Of a stretch of DNA of 64,000 nt, positions 1 through 10,272 are shown piece by piece; the stretch's first letter is position 1; the number at the start of each line of letters is the position of its first letter. Source of the DNA: Brachypodium distachyon (taxonomy: Eukaryota > Streptophyta > Magnoliopsida > Poales > Poaceae). Location: contig NC_016134.3 of assembly GCF_000005505.3 (NCBI RefSeq), forward strand, positions 16,970,624-17,034,623, given 5' to 3'. Made by a program: the position numbers and the translations under genes. Below the pieces are notes generated by a model that made no database searches, was not told the DNA's origin, and saw only the letters and a program-made list of their open reading frames with translations.

Positions 1-1
1 T

Positions 2-202
2 GCGCCGGATCACATATTGGGCTATTTCAGGAACCTGAGACGACGCTTGAACCTATGGAGGTTCCACGACCGATCGCAAAGAAGCGATGAAGATGTTTCT
101 TCCTCGTCTGACGGCCGTCTTGTGCATATGTTCTCCACGGATGTCTCATGGTTGACTCGTTTCCGTTTTCTGTGGCTCCTCAACATGATACGGGTCAACT
201 AG
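2..202 (+). CDS. Possible C-terminal exon of a gene starting before the window
   Basis: The frame is open from the window edge to a TAG at about 200 and would encode roughly 66 residues rich in Arg, Ser and Asp, including the acidic/Ser stretch SDEDVSSSSDG. No domain is recognised. A second frame starting at 148 could extend the product to 345, so the frame near the end is uncertain. The stretch may be the last exon of a gene to the left or simply chance. About 280 bp of AT-rich DNA follow with nothing recognisable. Confidence 0.2.
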   Translation, partial: APDHILGYFRNLRRRLNLWRFHDRSQRSDEDVSSSSDGRLVHMFSTDVSWLTRFRFLWLLNMIRVN

Positions 203-732
203 CTACTATCACTCCGTTCCCATATATACATAGTTCATATAGATTATTATATTTGTTTCCTTATTATCATCCAATAACTATGCACATCCATTTGCTCTTA
301 AATCAACTTGCTTGGCTAGCCACTGAAAACGAAAGCTTGTCTTGATTCAAGTGCACGAATAATATGAGATATATTAAAAAAGGTGACTATGACATGAACG
401 GCCGGCCTCATCTTTCTTTATCACCGCACAACCGACAATTCATTATTGATCCGTCAACACACCAAGCTCTATTATAAATACTTGTTGTCGTATCAAGCCG
501 ATACATTCAAAGGAGGACGGATCCAAAGGGGTTCGCGCAGTTGCTCGAGATAAGGGAAAAAGAACAACTAAGCTTGTCACTCTTCGCTCTTCTTCTTATA
601 CTCCGTAGGATTTAAGCTTGAAGCGTTTTGGAGGTTGAGAAAATAAAAGAAAAGAAAAGGAGAAAGCAAAGCGGCCCACCCAACCCACAAACGAGATGCC
701 CCGATCTCCATAGCGGCCACGGCAGTGGCAAA

Positions 733-1050
733 ATGATCATGTTGCTCCCGGACGACGTGCTGGCCCTGATCTCCGCCCAGCTCTGCCTGCGCGATCTCCT
801 GATGCTCTCTGCCGCCTCGCGCCGTCGACAAGCCATGGCTGGCGTAGTGCCTCCGCCTCCTCCGTCTGTTGCTTCCTCTACTCCGCGGCCCCGCTTGGCA
901 ACCTCTGGGTGCACCAGAACTCGGAGCTCGGCAATCTCGTGGCCGCGCTCCTGTGGTTCATCTGATCTCCCTCGTCGTCGTCCGCGGCGCCATCCAGGCG
1001 AGGACTCGGGACGATGTGTTGATCGTGTGTACCCGGATTTAGGCATATGA
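733..1050 (+). pseudogene. F-box domain gene fragment
   Basis: From ATG 733 the frame encodes an N-terminal F-box: LPDDVLALISAQLCLRDLLM followed by LSAASRR, which fits the helix pattern of the family (LPxDVLxxIxxxLxxxDLLxLSAxSR). F-box proteins recruit substrates to SCF ubiquitin ligases through SKP1. After about residue 35 the frame turns into Pro/Arg-rich low-complexity sequence. The next frame gives a more protein-like reading (cysteines, then Leu/Trp residues) to about 960, so a frameshift near 835 is likely. No C-terminal substrate domain follows. I read this as a broken or truncated gene. Confidence 0.5.
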
Positions 1051-2290
1051 TGTACATGACAAGGCCATGCAGTGGTGCGGCTCATCCGTCGTACGAGGAC
1101 GCCAAACCCCTGTGTGATGCTCCAGCTGCTAGGCAGCTCGATCCGCCCGTCGTCTGCCGCCGCTCCTGCCGGGGGCTGCCGCGCGTCATCCGCAGCTGGC
1201 CGCCCTACCCCCCCCCCCCCCCCGCTCCGCGCTTGCCTCCACAGCGCGGGCCACTGCTCCTGCTACGGGCGGCTGTGTCGTGTCTACCTGGGCCTCCGCA
1301 TGCCATCCGGTTCGGGAGAAATTGCGGTTGGAGTCGGGTTGGGGAACGTCCTAGGGGCTAATTTGTCTCGTGGGGAACTTGCCGGAGGAGGAGACAGCGG
1401 TGGAGGGGCCGCTCGATGCGCCGACTCCGGGATAGAAGGGGCGGCCGCCGAGTACTGAGGAAAGCCGTGACGGCGGCAGCGGGCGAGAGAGTTGGTATCT
1501 GCGGTGGAGGGATGGGGCGGTGTGAGGATTGCGGACAGGGCCGCGGGGGCGGTGGTGTCGGGAGAGGGCAGGCGTGCGACGGTTGTGGTCTGTGGAGATG
1601 AGAAATCGGGGAACGGGGGAAGCGAGTAGGGAGGGATGGGAGGCAGGCTTTCCCGACGTACAAAGGCGCCAAGACTAAACCGCGTTCCGTTGCTCCTCGC
1701 CAGATGTACCGGCCGTTGAATTAACAAAAACTTGAAGGGGCAAATTGCAAAATTCACGGACGTACGACGACGAAGGAAGCGTTCCTCCCTTTATTATTTG
1801 GGTAGATTTTGTGGAACCACATATTTTGGGTCTATGGTATCACAAAACTATGTGACTAATTTTTCTCACGGAACCACACCATAAGTTCTCAGGCAATTCT
1901 TCTCAAATAACCCAACTCTGACATTTTTGTGGGTTTAATTAACCCAACTCTCGAGATATTCTTGTGTGTACTAGACACCTAACTCACTATCTATAAGACG
2001 ACGAATGTCTCGGTAGTATGATTCGGATACTAATATGAGTAAAATACACTAGATATTCTAATTCTAATTTAAAGGTGCCAATTTAGTTCTTAAACTTTGA
2101 AAATGCACGTTTGGCTCATAATTCTTTTTTAAGTTGTTCAACACAGGTCCTCACTGTGTATCTCCGTGTTTCACTGGGTGACATGGCCATTTGACGAACA
2201 CCACGCAGGCATGTGCCACCTTGTCGGTACCCATTAAAATGGCTAGCTTGCAAAACACCTGTCTGTTTCTCTGTTCGTCACTCGCGGTCC
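1051..2290. other. Intergenic, no gene recognised
   Basis: The stretch from 1050 to 1600 is very GC-rich and holds a C17 run near 1208. The open frames on both strands here are Pro/Ala/Arg-rich and look like composition artefacts. From 1800 to 2290 the DNA is AT-rich with no recognisable gene or repeat. Confidence 0.4.
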
Positions 2291-2625
2291 CTCCCTCTAT
2301 CTACTCTGCTCCCTTCTCAACCCTAGCCGCCGCCGCTTTTTGGTTGGACGGGTGACCTCGATCGCGATGAAGGCAGAAAACAAGACCGCAGCGGCAGTAG
2401 GACGACCAGCAGATCTTCCTGCAATGGAGATCCCCTAGTTTCATATTGCAATGTTCCTGCGTGCACTCGAGATCCCCCACCAGTTCCACCAGTTTCCCCA
2501 CAATGCAGGTGATCCAAATCAACAACCATTCTTCCTTCTGGAGAGTTGTGACTGGATATCTCATCCTAGTCTCCTACCAATGCACTCCCCCTCCTGATAT
2601 AACACAACCATAACATATGCCTTCT

Positions 2626-3469
2626 TCAAGAGAGTGTAGCCCCTTCTTTGCCCTTCTCCTTCTACAGGCGTCTCCAGAAAACTCCTTGGAGCCTGGCCGG
2701 ATCCCATCTTCTTGCCGCCGGCAGAGCCGGTGCGGTGGGGAAGGAGATGGAGGAGGTGCTCGGTGCTCCGCCGTAGTCAGGTTTCCCTTAAGAGGGATTC
2801 GGCTTCATGCGGGGTGTGGCGCTATGCCGTTAGGGAGCAGGCGGCTGTCGTGGTCAAGCGACGGCGGTCGGTGTTTGGCGGCGGAGAAGCTCGTAGGGAC
2901 TGGAGGGTAGTCCGTGTGGCGGTCAACGCCGGCAGCTCCAAGAATAAGCTTGATGGTGTCCTGGATTTGTAGGAGATCAAGTGACTTTCCCTTTGAGGTT
3001 ATGGCCACCACAGAGGTGGTCCTCCGATGAGGAGAAAGCGACAGGCTGGAGCTGATGTGTTGACGTCGAACACAACCACGGTGGTCATGGTGGAGCTACA
3101 ACGCCTGCAAATGGCCGCCGGCTTCTCCCTTGCCGCCAGGCCAAAGGGCGGGCATCTTCATTCCTCCTGGTCAAGAGGCCTTATGGGAGAGGCAGTTCAA
3201 TGTCCGATTGGTGGCCATAGTCTCCAACTATGGCAGCCTCGTCGCCCCAAGTGGTTCCGTCCCCGGCGACGGCGAGGTGGATCCCGAGTGGATGTTGAGG
3301 ACCCGATTGCATTTCTTCTTTCTTGTTTTGGGTCCTTTCTACAATTTCTAGGGACTTGTGTGTAATTCTCAGTCTTTAGAGGGTCATGTTGCAATATGTG
3401 CTAAGTTCACTACTAATGAATAAAATCCTCTTGATCCTTCCGGATCCAGCTTTTACAAAAAAAAAAAAG
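2626..3469 (+). mobile_element. Retroposed insertion with poly-A tail and 11-bp target site duplication
   Basis: The segment ends in a run of 12 or more A residues at about 3457-3468, preceded by an AATAAA-like signal at about 3418. It is flanked by identical 11-mers, ATATGCCTTCT at 2615-2625 and 3470-3480. This is the signature of LINE-machinery retroposition. The body holds short Arg/Gly-rich frames but no reverse transcriptase or known domain, so it could be a processed transcript, a non-autonomous LINE derivative or a long SINE-like unit. The A-tail gives the plus orientation. The flanks at 2290-2614 and 3481-3650 join into one transcript-like stretch once the insert is removed. Confidence 0.7.
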
Positions 3470-3862
3470 ATATGCCTTCTCCTTTCCATTCCACCTGTTC
3501 CACGAGTGCAGCCACTTCCTCCTCTCCACTGGTACAAAAAAGACACGACCTCAGTAGTGCCGAAAGACTTCAACCTTAAGACGAGGCACAACTGGATGGT
3601 ACGATCGAGTGGAAGGCCTTATGCAGAAGATGAAAGAAGAAACTTATAGGGAATTCCAAGTGAGGAACCGGCCATATGGATGTTAGATGCTCTAGTTGTG
3701 ACATGTTTAAATTGCGCTTCCCGATTATAGGCGCATTACATAATATTTATCTAGACGAGGAAGAACAAGAATAGTTGCAATCTTTGTAGTTTTATTTCCT
3801 TTTTGTAATTTTCATTTCCTTTTAAGCCAGATTGTAATCTTTTTTCCTTACGATGTTTCTAA

Positions 3863-4178
3863 CAGCTCGTTTCGCAATCAAGAATTCATTTCATTTGATC
3901 AAAATGAAATGAAATCCAATTTTTGATAGGATTTCATTTGGTTGAATTTGAATTTCGAGTTGAAAAATCATGTTTGTCTACCAAATGGAATTGAAAAGTG
4001 AAGACAATTATAGAGAAATGATGTTTTTAAAGAGGAATTGAGACTATTTATAGTGTGATTCCATGAAATTTGAGATTGAATTCATGTGGCTAATTCCGTG
4101 CCAACCAAACAAGTTATTTTTTTTAATTTAAAATGAATTCTATAATTTTATGCCCAAATGATGAATGTCAAAACGAGC
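3863..4178. mobile_element. MITE candidate with GCTCGTTT ends
   Basis: An AT-rich segment of about 315 bp starts with GCTCGTTT near 3865 and ends with AAAACGAGC at 4178, an inverted terminal match. It is bounded by TAA at 3860-3862 and 4179-4181. The TAA duplication and size fit a Tourist/Harbinger-like MITE. The left end has two extra bases (CA) between the TAA and the inverted repeat, so the boundary is approximate. Confidence 0.5.
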
Positions 4179-4436
4179 TAAGAGGAAAGGAAAGCATGAT
4201 AAAACACTTTGGCTTGTGCCGTGTGCCGTGTGCCCTGCTCCGTGTGCATTGAGACAGGACCCCGATCTACAGAGGTATTCCGAGACGGGCTCCACCACAG
4301 CGTCCAATATTTCGACTCCGACCGGAGCAGGGCTTGCCGCACCTCCGCCCCTGCGCCTTTATTAACCCAGGGCAACAGCGCGGCGTCTCCCCGTAGACCC
4401 ATCCAGACCAAATCTCGCCGCGAATCAGATCCACCG

Positions 4437-5012
4437 ATGGCCGGTAACCAGGGTGGGATGAACGGGTCCTCCACCGAAAGGCAAGCGGAGGCGGCGGCCG
4501 CGGTGGCGTCCAGCTTCTCAGAGCCCGAGGGAAAGGACTCTGTTTTTCCGGAACCAGCGACCGGTGTCTCTTCTGACGGAGGAAATCGCGTTGACGCGGC
4601 GGCGTTAGCAACGGACGACGAGGCGCCCAGGAATTACCGCATGTCGGACGCGTTGGTGCAGCAGATCCTCGCCCACAAGAGGACGCCATTTGTCATCCCC
4701 GACGGGATCACGCACCCGGAAGCCCGGAGGCTCCTTCTCGAGGTGGCGGCCGAGCACGAGGAGCTCGAGGACAGGTACCCCGCGTTCCAGGCCCGGATCC
4801 GCCAGGAGTACGAGGCCAACGGCTTCGTCGCGCTGCCCGACGACTTCAAGGAGATGATGGGCGAGATTGACGCCGCCGCCGGGGAGGTCGATTGGGGCGA
4901 TGAGTCGGACGAGGAGGACTACTACACCGAGGAGGAGCTGGCCGCCATGCTCATGCGCCAGCGTCAGTCGATGGCTTTAGCAGGGATGATAGTTGAACCT
5001 TTGAGATGTTGA
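4437..5012 (+). CDS. Acidic 191-residue protein of unknown function
   Basis: This is a single-exon gene. The chosen ATG at 4437 (context CCACCGATGGCC) matches the plant initiation consensus; an upstream in-frame ATG at 4209 would add 76 Cys/Arg-rich residues that look like 5' UTR. The product has a low-complexity Ala/Glu/Ser N-terminus (residues 1-60), then a well-ordered charged region. The segments LVQQILAHKRTPFVIPDGI and HPEARRLLLEVAAEHEELED suggest helices. The C-terminus is strongly acidic (about residues 155-172, WGDESDEEDYYTEEEL). There is no signal peptide or membrane segment. High GC and GC-rich third positions are typical of grass genes. I do not recognise the family; it may be grass-specific. 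A TATA-like CTTTATTAA lies about 80 bp upstream. Confidence 0.65.
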   Translation: MAGNQGGMNGSSTERQAEAAAAVASSFSEPEGKDSVFPEPATGVSSDGGNRVDAAALATDDEAPRNYRMSDALVQQILAHKRTPFVIPDGITHPEARRLLLEVAAEHEELEDRYPAFQARIRQEYEANGFVALPDDFKEMMGEIDAAAGEVDWGDESDEEDYYTEEELAAMLMRQRQSMALAGMIVEPLRC

Positions 5013-5226
5013 GATCGAGTCAGAAGACCCACGGGAAGTATCCATGGCCCGTACCAGCAAAACAATCTTGCCAATATAGGAGTATGTTTTTTGTTGGATG
5101 AAAGCTTGCCCATAAAACTGCTGACGACTAGCAGCTACCGTACCATTAGTCCAACGTTCTCTAACTCATGGCAAAAAAGATCCATACAGTATCTTCTTGC
5201 AATGGTTTTGTTTATCAGTTTTGCCA

Positions 5227-5339
5227 CTTCCTCAGATCCATATTATTTGTCTTAAATTTGCCAAATATGAATGTATTTATGTCTAAAAAGATTTCTAAAT
5301 ACATGTAATATTTTGACAACTAATATGGATTGAAGGAAG
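5227..5339. mobile_element. Stowaway-like MITE
   Basis: A 113-bp segment with imperfect inverted ends (CTTCCTCAGATCC on the left, GGATTGAAGGAAG on the right) and the AT-rich core with ATACATGTAATATTTTGAC shared with the other Stowaway copies in this window. TA follows the right end at 5340-5341; the left TA has mutated. Confidence 0.75.
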
Positions 5340-6080
5340 TATTTAATTTCTGAAAACAACTATCTAATCTAATTATTGAGATTCATGGAAAATCATACAC
5401 CTAAAAAGGATAAGAAAATCCAAATCAGGTGACTTTTACAGTCAACTGAGAAGTAACTATTTCTAACTTTCTAAGTACACTGAGAAGTAGTCATTCCTTT
5501 TATTTAACTGGTTCTATTTCTATTAAATCGCGCATTATTTGTTCCCTCGACTGCTGAGTGTGCACCATTTCAGAAATTGGACAAAATGCCACATCTTTCT
5601 TTGGTCTTTGCCACAGACACACATCTTTCCTAACTTACACAAGCTAGCACTATTTCCTTTGGAATTTTGACGAAATAGCATTTTTTGTTCCTAAATGCTC
5701 GAAAGTGCATATGCACTTATTGCCATCGTCAGGCGCACATGGCTCCGCAGCGTCCGATCGGGGTGGGTGGGTTGGATTTTCGGTTCATAAGGGGAGAGGG
5801 GGTCGATTAGATGCTGCTCATTTCCGAAATCGCCCTGCCAAAATGCATCTATTGTACTTGCATGTGGTGATTGCTTTTGTGGTTCCCGTAGATGGAGGTT
5901 AGATGCTTCGGAGTTGTTCCCAGTTTGTTAAACTAGGCAGTTGTATTGGCTGATTTTTGGACTTTGTTGTCCTTGTTGTTGTAAACTTGCAACTTAGGGT
6001 GCTAGGCCCCTCTAGTTTTCAGTGTGGCAGTTGCTCGAGTTGCATGTCAGCTATGGGCTGTTAGCTAAGTCAAAGCAGTT
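5340..6080. other. Intergenic, no gene recognised
   Basis: Mostly AT-rich DNA. A GC-richer patch at 5720-5900 carries a 65-residue open frame without recognisable features. Confidence 0.35.
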
Positions 6081-6480
6081 TTTGTAGATATTATTAGATG
6101 ATGCCGAGATGTTGTACTCCGAGATTGTTTTAGGCAACACGTTTTTCGCCCTTTGTGCTATTAGCCAAGTTTCGTACATGTTTATAGATGTTGGCGAGAT
6201 GTTTGTAGTTCTGAAATTTAGGGAAGTTTTGAACCACTTCCGTGCCCCTGTGCAAGGTTTGTACATGTCATAGATGTTGACCAGAAGTTGTAGTTCTGGA
6301 TGTTAGGCAAGTTTTTAGCTACCTTTTCGTGCCCGTGGGCTATGCGCTAAAGTTTTGTACATGTCATCATAGATGTTTGCCTAGATGTTGTAGGTCTGGA
6401 TTTTAGGCAAGGTTCGAGCCACCGTTAATGTAGCATTTCTTTTGCCCTTCATGCTTTTCACGCTAGTTTTGTACATGTTG
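6081..6480. repeat. Degenerate tandem repeat, about 90-bp unit
   Basis: Related units begin at about 6081, 6171, 6258, 6354 and 6468. Each starts with TTTGTACATG (or a variant), followed by ATAGATGTTG and later TTAGGCAAG. Spacing varies from 87 to 114 bp, so the array is old. It is the first of four different adjacent arrays between 6.08 and 8.42 kb. Confidence 0.65.
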
Positions 6481-6859
6481 TTGATTCGTGCTTTTTTCTG
6501 GATCATGTGCGTAGTGGATATCATGGATTCGAACGAGGATGAAGCAGAAGGGGTCGGATTGAAGATATTTTTGGAGATTTAATTCATTTACGTAGCAGGC
6601 GCAAACTACAAGGGGGTGAAAACTTGCTCGGCGGTAATGTTAGAAGATTTGCTTCAGGGGGTTGACAACATATTGAAGGCGCAAACTACAAGTTTACAAG
6701 GCTAATTGTGTGCAGGGTGTCGAGAGTATAACGAGCCCAATTTGGACGTAGATGCGCTGGAGCTGTGGGACAAGAGGTAATCCCCTGCTTCTTCTTTTTT
6801 GTAATATAGGTGCATGCTTTTTTTTTAAGATCCTTTGATATTTTTTGCATGGTTTTTAT

Positions 6860-6900
6860 TAGATGCATCAGAGGAAAGTATCTTTCCTCCGATGCATCTA
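6860..6900. repeat. 41-bp near-perfect palindrome
   Basis: The left arm at 6860-6878 (TAGATGCATC then AGAGGAAAG) pairs with the right arm at 6882-6900 with one mismatch in 19, around a 3-base centre. It would form a stable hairpin in single-stranded DNA or RNA. It is not part of a recognised MITE. Confidence 0.7.
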
Positions 6901-6982
6901 CTTAGGAGCTTGTGATCGCTCTTTTTTTTTCTCGTTTTGCTGTAATTTTGTTTTTGAAATAAGTCACATTGCTTTGTTAAAG

Positions 6983-7260
6983 GTCCATAGATGTCGATGC
7001 AGTCCCTTTTCTTGATTCAATAGAGGTTTCTGCATTTATCTAGTTGCATGCTTTTTTTATTTATCTGGTTTGCATGATGTACATATGTTCCTTCAATATA
7101 GGTAGATGTCCATCGCAATCCGTTCTTCTTGCTGCAATTCAACTTTGTAGAAATTAATTAGCTGCGTGCTTTTAATTTTATGGTTGTATGATGTACACGG
7201 TTAATATAGGGGCCATATAGATGTCGATGCAGCCCTTTTTCTTGCTGCAATTCAGCTTTT
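6983..7260. repeat. Degenerate tandem repeat, about 110-118-bp unit
   Basis: Three related units start near 6985, 7101 and 7209. Each carries ATAGATGTCGATGCAG or a variant, then a TTCTTG segment and a TGCAATTCA segment, and ends with a GATGTACA segment and AATATAGG. Copies are imperfect. This is the second member of the repeat mosaic. Confidence 0.55.
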
Positions 7261-7447
7261 GGACGATTAATGATTGGATGGATGGATTATGACAAAAACA
7301 ACATACCATGAAAAACCATGGTCAAACTCAAATATGTCAGTGCTCACGCTTTTTTAGTAAGCCACATTTGTTATATTGCGCAACTACTATATCTTGGCTA
7401 GCAACCCGCTCCATATCAGACAACTTCCAATAGGAGAGAATCATCTT

Positions 7448-7980
7448 TAAGTTGCTTTTTATTAGATCATTCTAATAACAACAACAAACTTGGCTTCTCA
7501 AGAAGCAACAAAGTCCATATCAAGCAACTTCAAATAGGACATTAATCTCTAAGTTGTTTTTTCTAGATCAATCCGACAATTCTAGCAAATTTGTCTTATT
7601 AAGAAGCAACAAGATCCATATCAAGCAACTTCTAATAGCACAACAATCTCTAAGTTGCTTTTTTCACATCAGTCCGACAATTCTAGTGATGTTGGCTTCT
7701 CAAGAAGCAACAAGGTACATATAAAGCAACTTCTAATAGCACAACAATCTCTAAGTTGCTTTTTTCACATCAGTCCGACAATTCTAGTGATGTTGGCTTC
7801 TCAAGAAGCAACAAGGTACATATAAAGCAACTTCTAATAGGTCACAATAATCTCGAAGTTGCTTTTCCTAGATCAATCCGACAATTCCAGCAAACTTGGC
7901 TTCTCAAGAAGCAACAAGGCCCATATCAAGCAACTTCTAATAGGAGAATCAACTATAAGTTGCTTTTTAAGAACATATTC
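7448..7980. repeat. 101-bp tandem repeat, five to six copies
   Basis: The landmark TAAGTTGCTTTT recurs at about 7450, 7550, 7651, 7752, 7856 and 7956, giving steps of 100-104 bp. Each unit holds CAATCCGACAATTC, GGCTTCTCAAGAAGCAACAA (itself containing the inverted pair TTCTCAAGAA) and ATCAAGCAACTTCTAATAG. The units from 7651 and 7752 are nearly identical. The 85- and 69-residue open frames over this array are repeat translations and are not called as genes. Confidence 0.85.
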
Positions 7981-8089
7981 AAACATAGGTTGCTTCATCT
8001 CAGTATGGGTTAATTGCAACTATGTGTATAGCAAATTTGCCTATGCTCTATGTTACAACCATGTTTAAGTTGCAATTATTTGCATACAA

Positions 8090-8410
8090 CTTGCTTCTTC
8101 AGCAAATCTGCGTATGTTCAGGGCCACATTATAGGTCTAGAAATTTGCATAATATCATTTGTGGTTGCAAATAGGAGCTCAGAATTTGTATAAGTTACAT
8201 TTCTTCAGTTGCAATTATTCCTACACAAGTTGCTTCTTCAGTACTTTTAAAGGAGCAACTGTAGGAATAAGTAGTGCCAATTTTGCCTATAATCTGTGGG
8301 CTATCCTTTATAGGTCTAGATTTTCTTGCATCAGATCATTTGTAGTTGCAAAAAGAGGCTCAGGAATTGTACAAGTTTTGTTTTCTTCAGTTGCAACTAC
8401 CTTACATGTG
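8090..8410. repeat. Degenerate tandem repeat, about 180-bp unit
   Basis: Two clear units start near 8130 and 8310, each with TATAGGTCTAGA, then ATCATTTGTGGTTGCAAA or a variant, GAGCTCAG/GAGGCTCAG, and CTTCAGTTGCAA. A partial earlier unit lies at 8030-8110. This is the last of the four adjacent arrays. Confidence 0.6.
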
Positions 8411-8636
8411 CTAAATTTTGCTGTAGGGGAAGGCCGACATGGCTTCAAACCATGGAGAGGATGATTTGGAAGGAAATTGTGATTTGACCTGGTTTATTTG
8501 GTTTGGACGGAACGAAACATAGAAAATTTAGGGTGGCAATTGCCAAACTAAGGATTCAATTTGCTTTATTCCTTTGCAACAAATGAGGTTGGACTAGATG
8601 TTGAGTTTCCTCCAAAAATACAGAAAATGAATAGTG

Positions 8637-8873
8637 TTCCCTCAAAATATAAGGCACATAATTTTGCACGCAGTCAACACTCTAGAACTTTGATCACTAT
8701 TATATGACAAAATATATTAATTGAACATGTGAGAGTATTATTATTGTATTTGTCTTGCAAACCACCTGTATGCCATATATTTTTTACAAACTTTATAAAC
8801 ATACATAAGTTAAAGTTATAGTTAAAGTTTTAGAATGTTGACTGCATATAAAAGTACATGCCTTATCCCTTCA
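8637..8873. mobile_element. MITE of about 237 bp with long imperfect inverted repeats
   Basis: The left end (TTCCCTCAAAATATAAGGCA, continuing to GCAGTCAACA) is matched in inverted orientation by the right end (AATGTTGACTGCATATAAAA, then ATGCCTTATCCCTTC). The arms are about 45 bp. Length and ends fit a larger Stowaway/Mariner-type MITE of grasses. The flanking TA is not clearly preserved. Confidence 0.65.
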
Positions 8874-8879
8874 ATCTCT

Positions 8880-9430
8880 ACGGCCAGGTAGTTTTCGCGC
8901 ATGCAGAGCACTCTGCTGCTTCCACTGGGGTTCACTTCTAACAAGGTGGGGTACTTCGTCGTGGGTTTGGTTTCTGGTGTGGTGCATCCAGATCAATCTT
9001 TCTTCCTTCCTCTCTGTTGAGCGGTGTAGTCTAGTCCCCAAAATCGCCGCCCTCCTCGGCTTGCCGTCTTGCCGCCGCGTGCATCGAGCGGGAGCTCGGC
9101 GCCAGGGCCGCCCAGACCTCGATCAAGCGCAGGGCCGAGGTGATATGTGGTGCTGTTTTTAGAGTAAATGCACCCATGGTACCTGAACTCATCCATGCTT
9201 GTTGTTTAGGAACACAATGTGGCAAATCAAAGATTAGTCTCCCTGACTCTTCTGCTGGAATCACCTGCAAAAAAAAAAGACTATTCTGCTGGAATCATAT
9301 ACGGTCCCAATCCTACGATTGTACCATATGCGTCCAACGTATATGCTGCTTCCCCATAATTTATGTTTTACCGTTAATGATTTTTTTATTAACTGTGTTT
9401 CTTGTTTATGGCAAATTCTATCAAAGAGGA
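8880..9430. other. Intergenic, no gene recognised
   Basis: It holds a short GC-rich stretch (9040-9140) and a near-duplicated CTGCTGGAATCA motif around an A-run at 9255-9295. No gene is supported. Confidence 0.3.
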
Positions 9431-9462
9431 CACCAGTGCAGGCAGATCCTATTCCTGAATCC

Positions 9463-9863
9463 TTATTTATCCAGTCCAATATACCATCTGGGAGACCAGA
9501 GGAGGTCACTAATGCTAGCAGGGAGTGGGCAGAGAAAATGAGCAACAGAGCAAAAGAAACTGGAGCAGAGAAGAAGGCTAGGAGTGCCGCTGCCAAAGCT
9601 GATGCTAACGGCCAAAAAAATACAGATGCTGAAGCGAAGAATTGGCAGCACCTGAAGCTAAAGAAAAGAAAATTACAGCAGCTGAAGCAAAGAAAATAGT
9701 TGTAGCTGAAGCTAAAGCGAAGAAATTAGCAGAGGATGAAGCTAAGCAAGCAAAGACCCTAGAGGCTATTAGAGCACAAAGGGAGAAAGATTTAAAGAAG
9801 CTGAAACAAAATTCAGACGACGAATGTATAAACTTCAGAAAGAGGATGAGGCTAGAGCATTAA
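9463..9863 (+). pseudogene. Remnant of a Lys/Ala/Glu-rich coiled-coil gene
   Basis: Two overlapping plus frames together encode a highly charged helix-forming segment. The first (to about 9645) contains REWAEKMSNRAKETGAEKKA; the second (9642-9863) contains AEAKKIVVAEAKAKKLAEDE and REKDLKKLKQNSDD. The bias continues across the frame change, so an indel near 9640 broke one frame. Coiled-coil or Lys/Ala-repeat proteins of this kind occur as transposon accessory proteins and host structural proteins; nothing identifies which. Short open stretches at 10087-10272 and 11464-11660 may belong to the same decayed gene. Confidence 0.4.
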
Positions 9864-10086
9864 AGAAAGGAAGTTCTAATTCGAACGAAATGTTGAACTG
9901 AGATAGTTTTCAGTTAAAACTGAGTGTGCTTGTCTTTTTGAAGTGTCAATTTTCGGAAGAAATCCTTCCTAGGTAAAAGAAATTTTCTATCTATACATAG
10001 TGGCAGTGCTTCTTCAGGTTTTGCAGGCTAATTTTTGTTAGGCATGACTAATTTTTATCATCTCATTTTGTCAGGCACTAGATTTC

Positions 10087-10272
10087 ATGGTCAGCGACGC
10101 AAGAAGGCACAAGATGAGATTGATACTCTCGCTGTCCAAAAATTTGGAAGACTATGGAGTGAAGGCACAATATGCAAGGTGGACCAATGAGGTCGGCCTA
10201 GATCTTAATTCTGACGACGATCCTTTTCTGATCCAACGATTCAGAGCTACTGCAAGGCCTTTATTGAGGTAG
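10087..10272 (+). pseudogene. Short open frame, possible exon remnant
   Basis: A 61-residue frame with an ordered, charged composition (KMRLILSLSKNLEDYGVKAQ then YARWTNEVGLDLNSDDD). It lies in the same orientation as the coiled-coil remnant at 9463-9863 and may be another exon of it. An acceptor-like TTGTCAG lies just upstream at about 10074. No family is recognised. Confidence 0.25.

Noticed and set aside
1284..1757. 157-codon minus-strand open frame
   Set aside because: Pro/Ser-rich translation of GC-rich DNA with competing frames of similar length; no coding signal.
7756..8068. Repeated-peptide ORFs over the 101-bp array
   Set aside because: They only mirror the DNA repeat; the unit is not a multiple of three (101 bp), so no selection for protein repeats.
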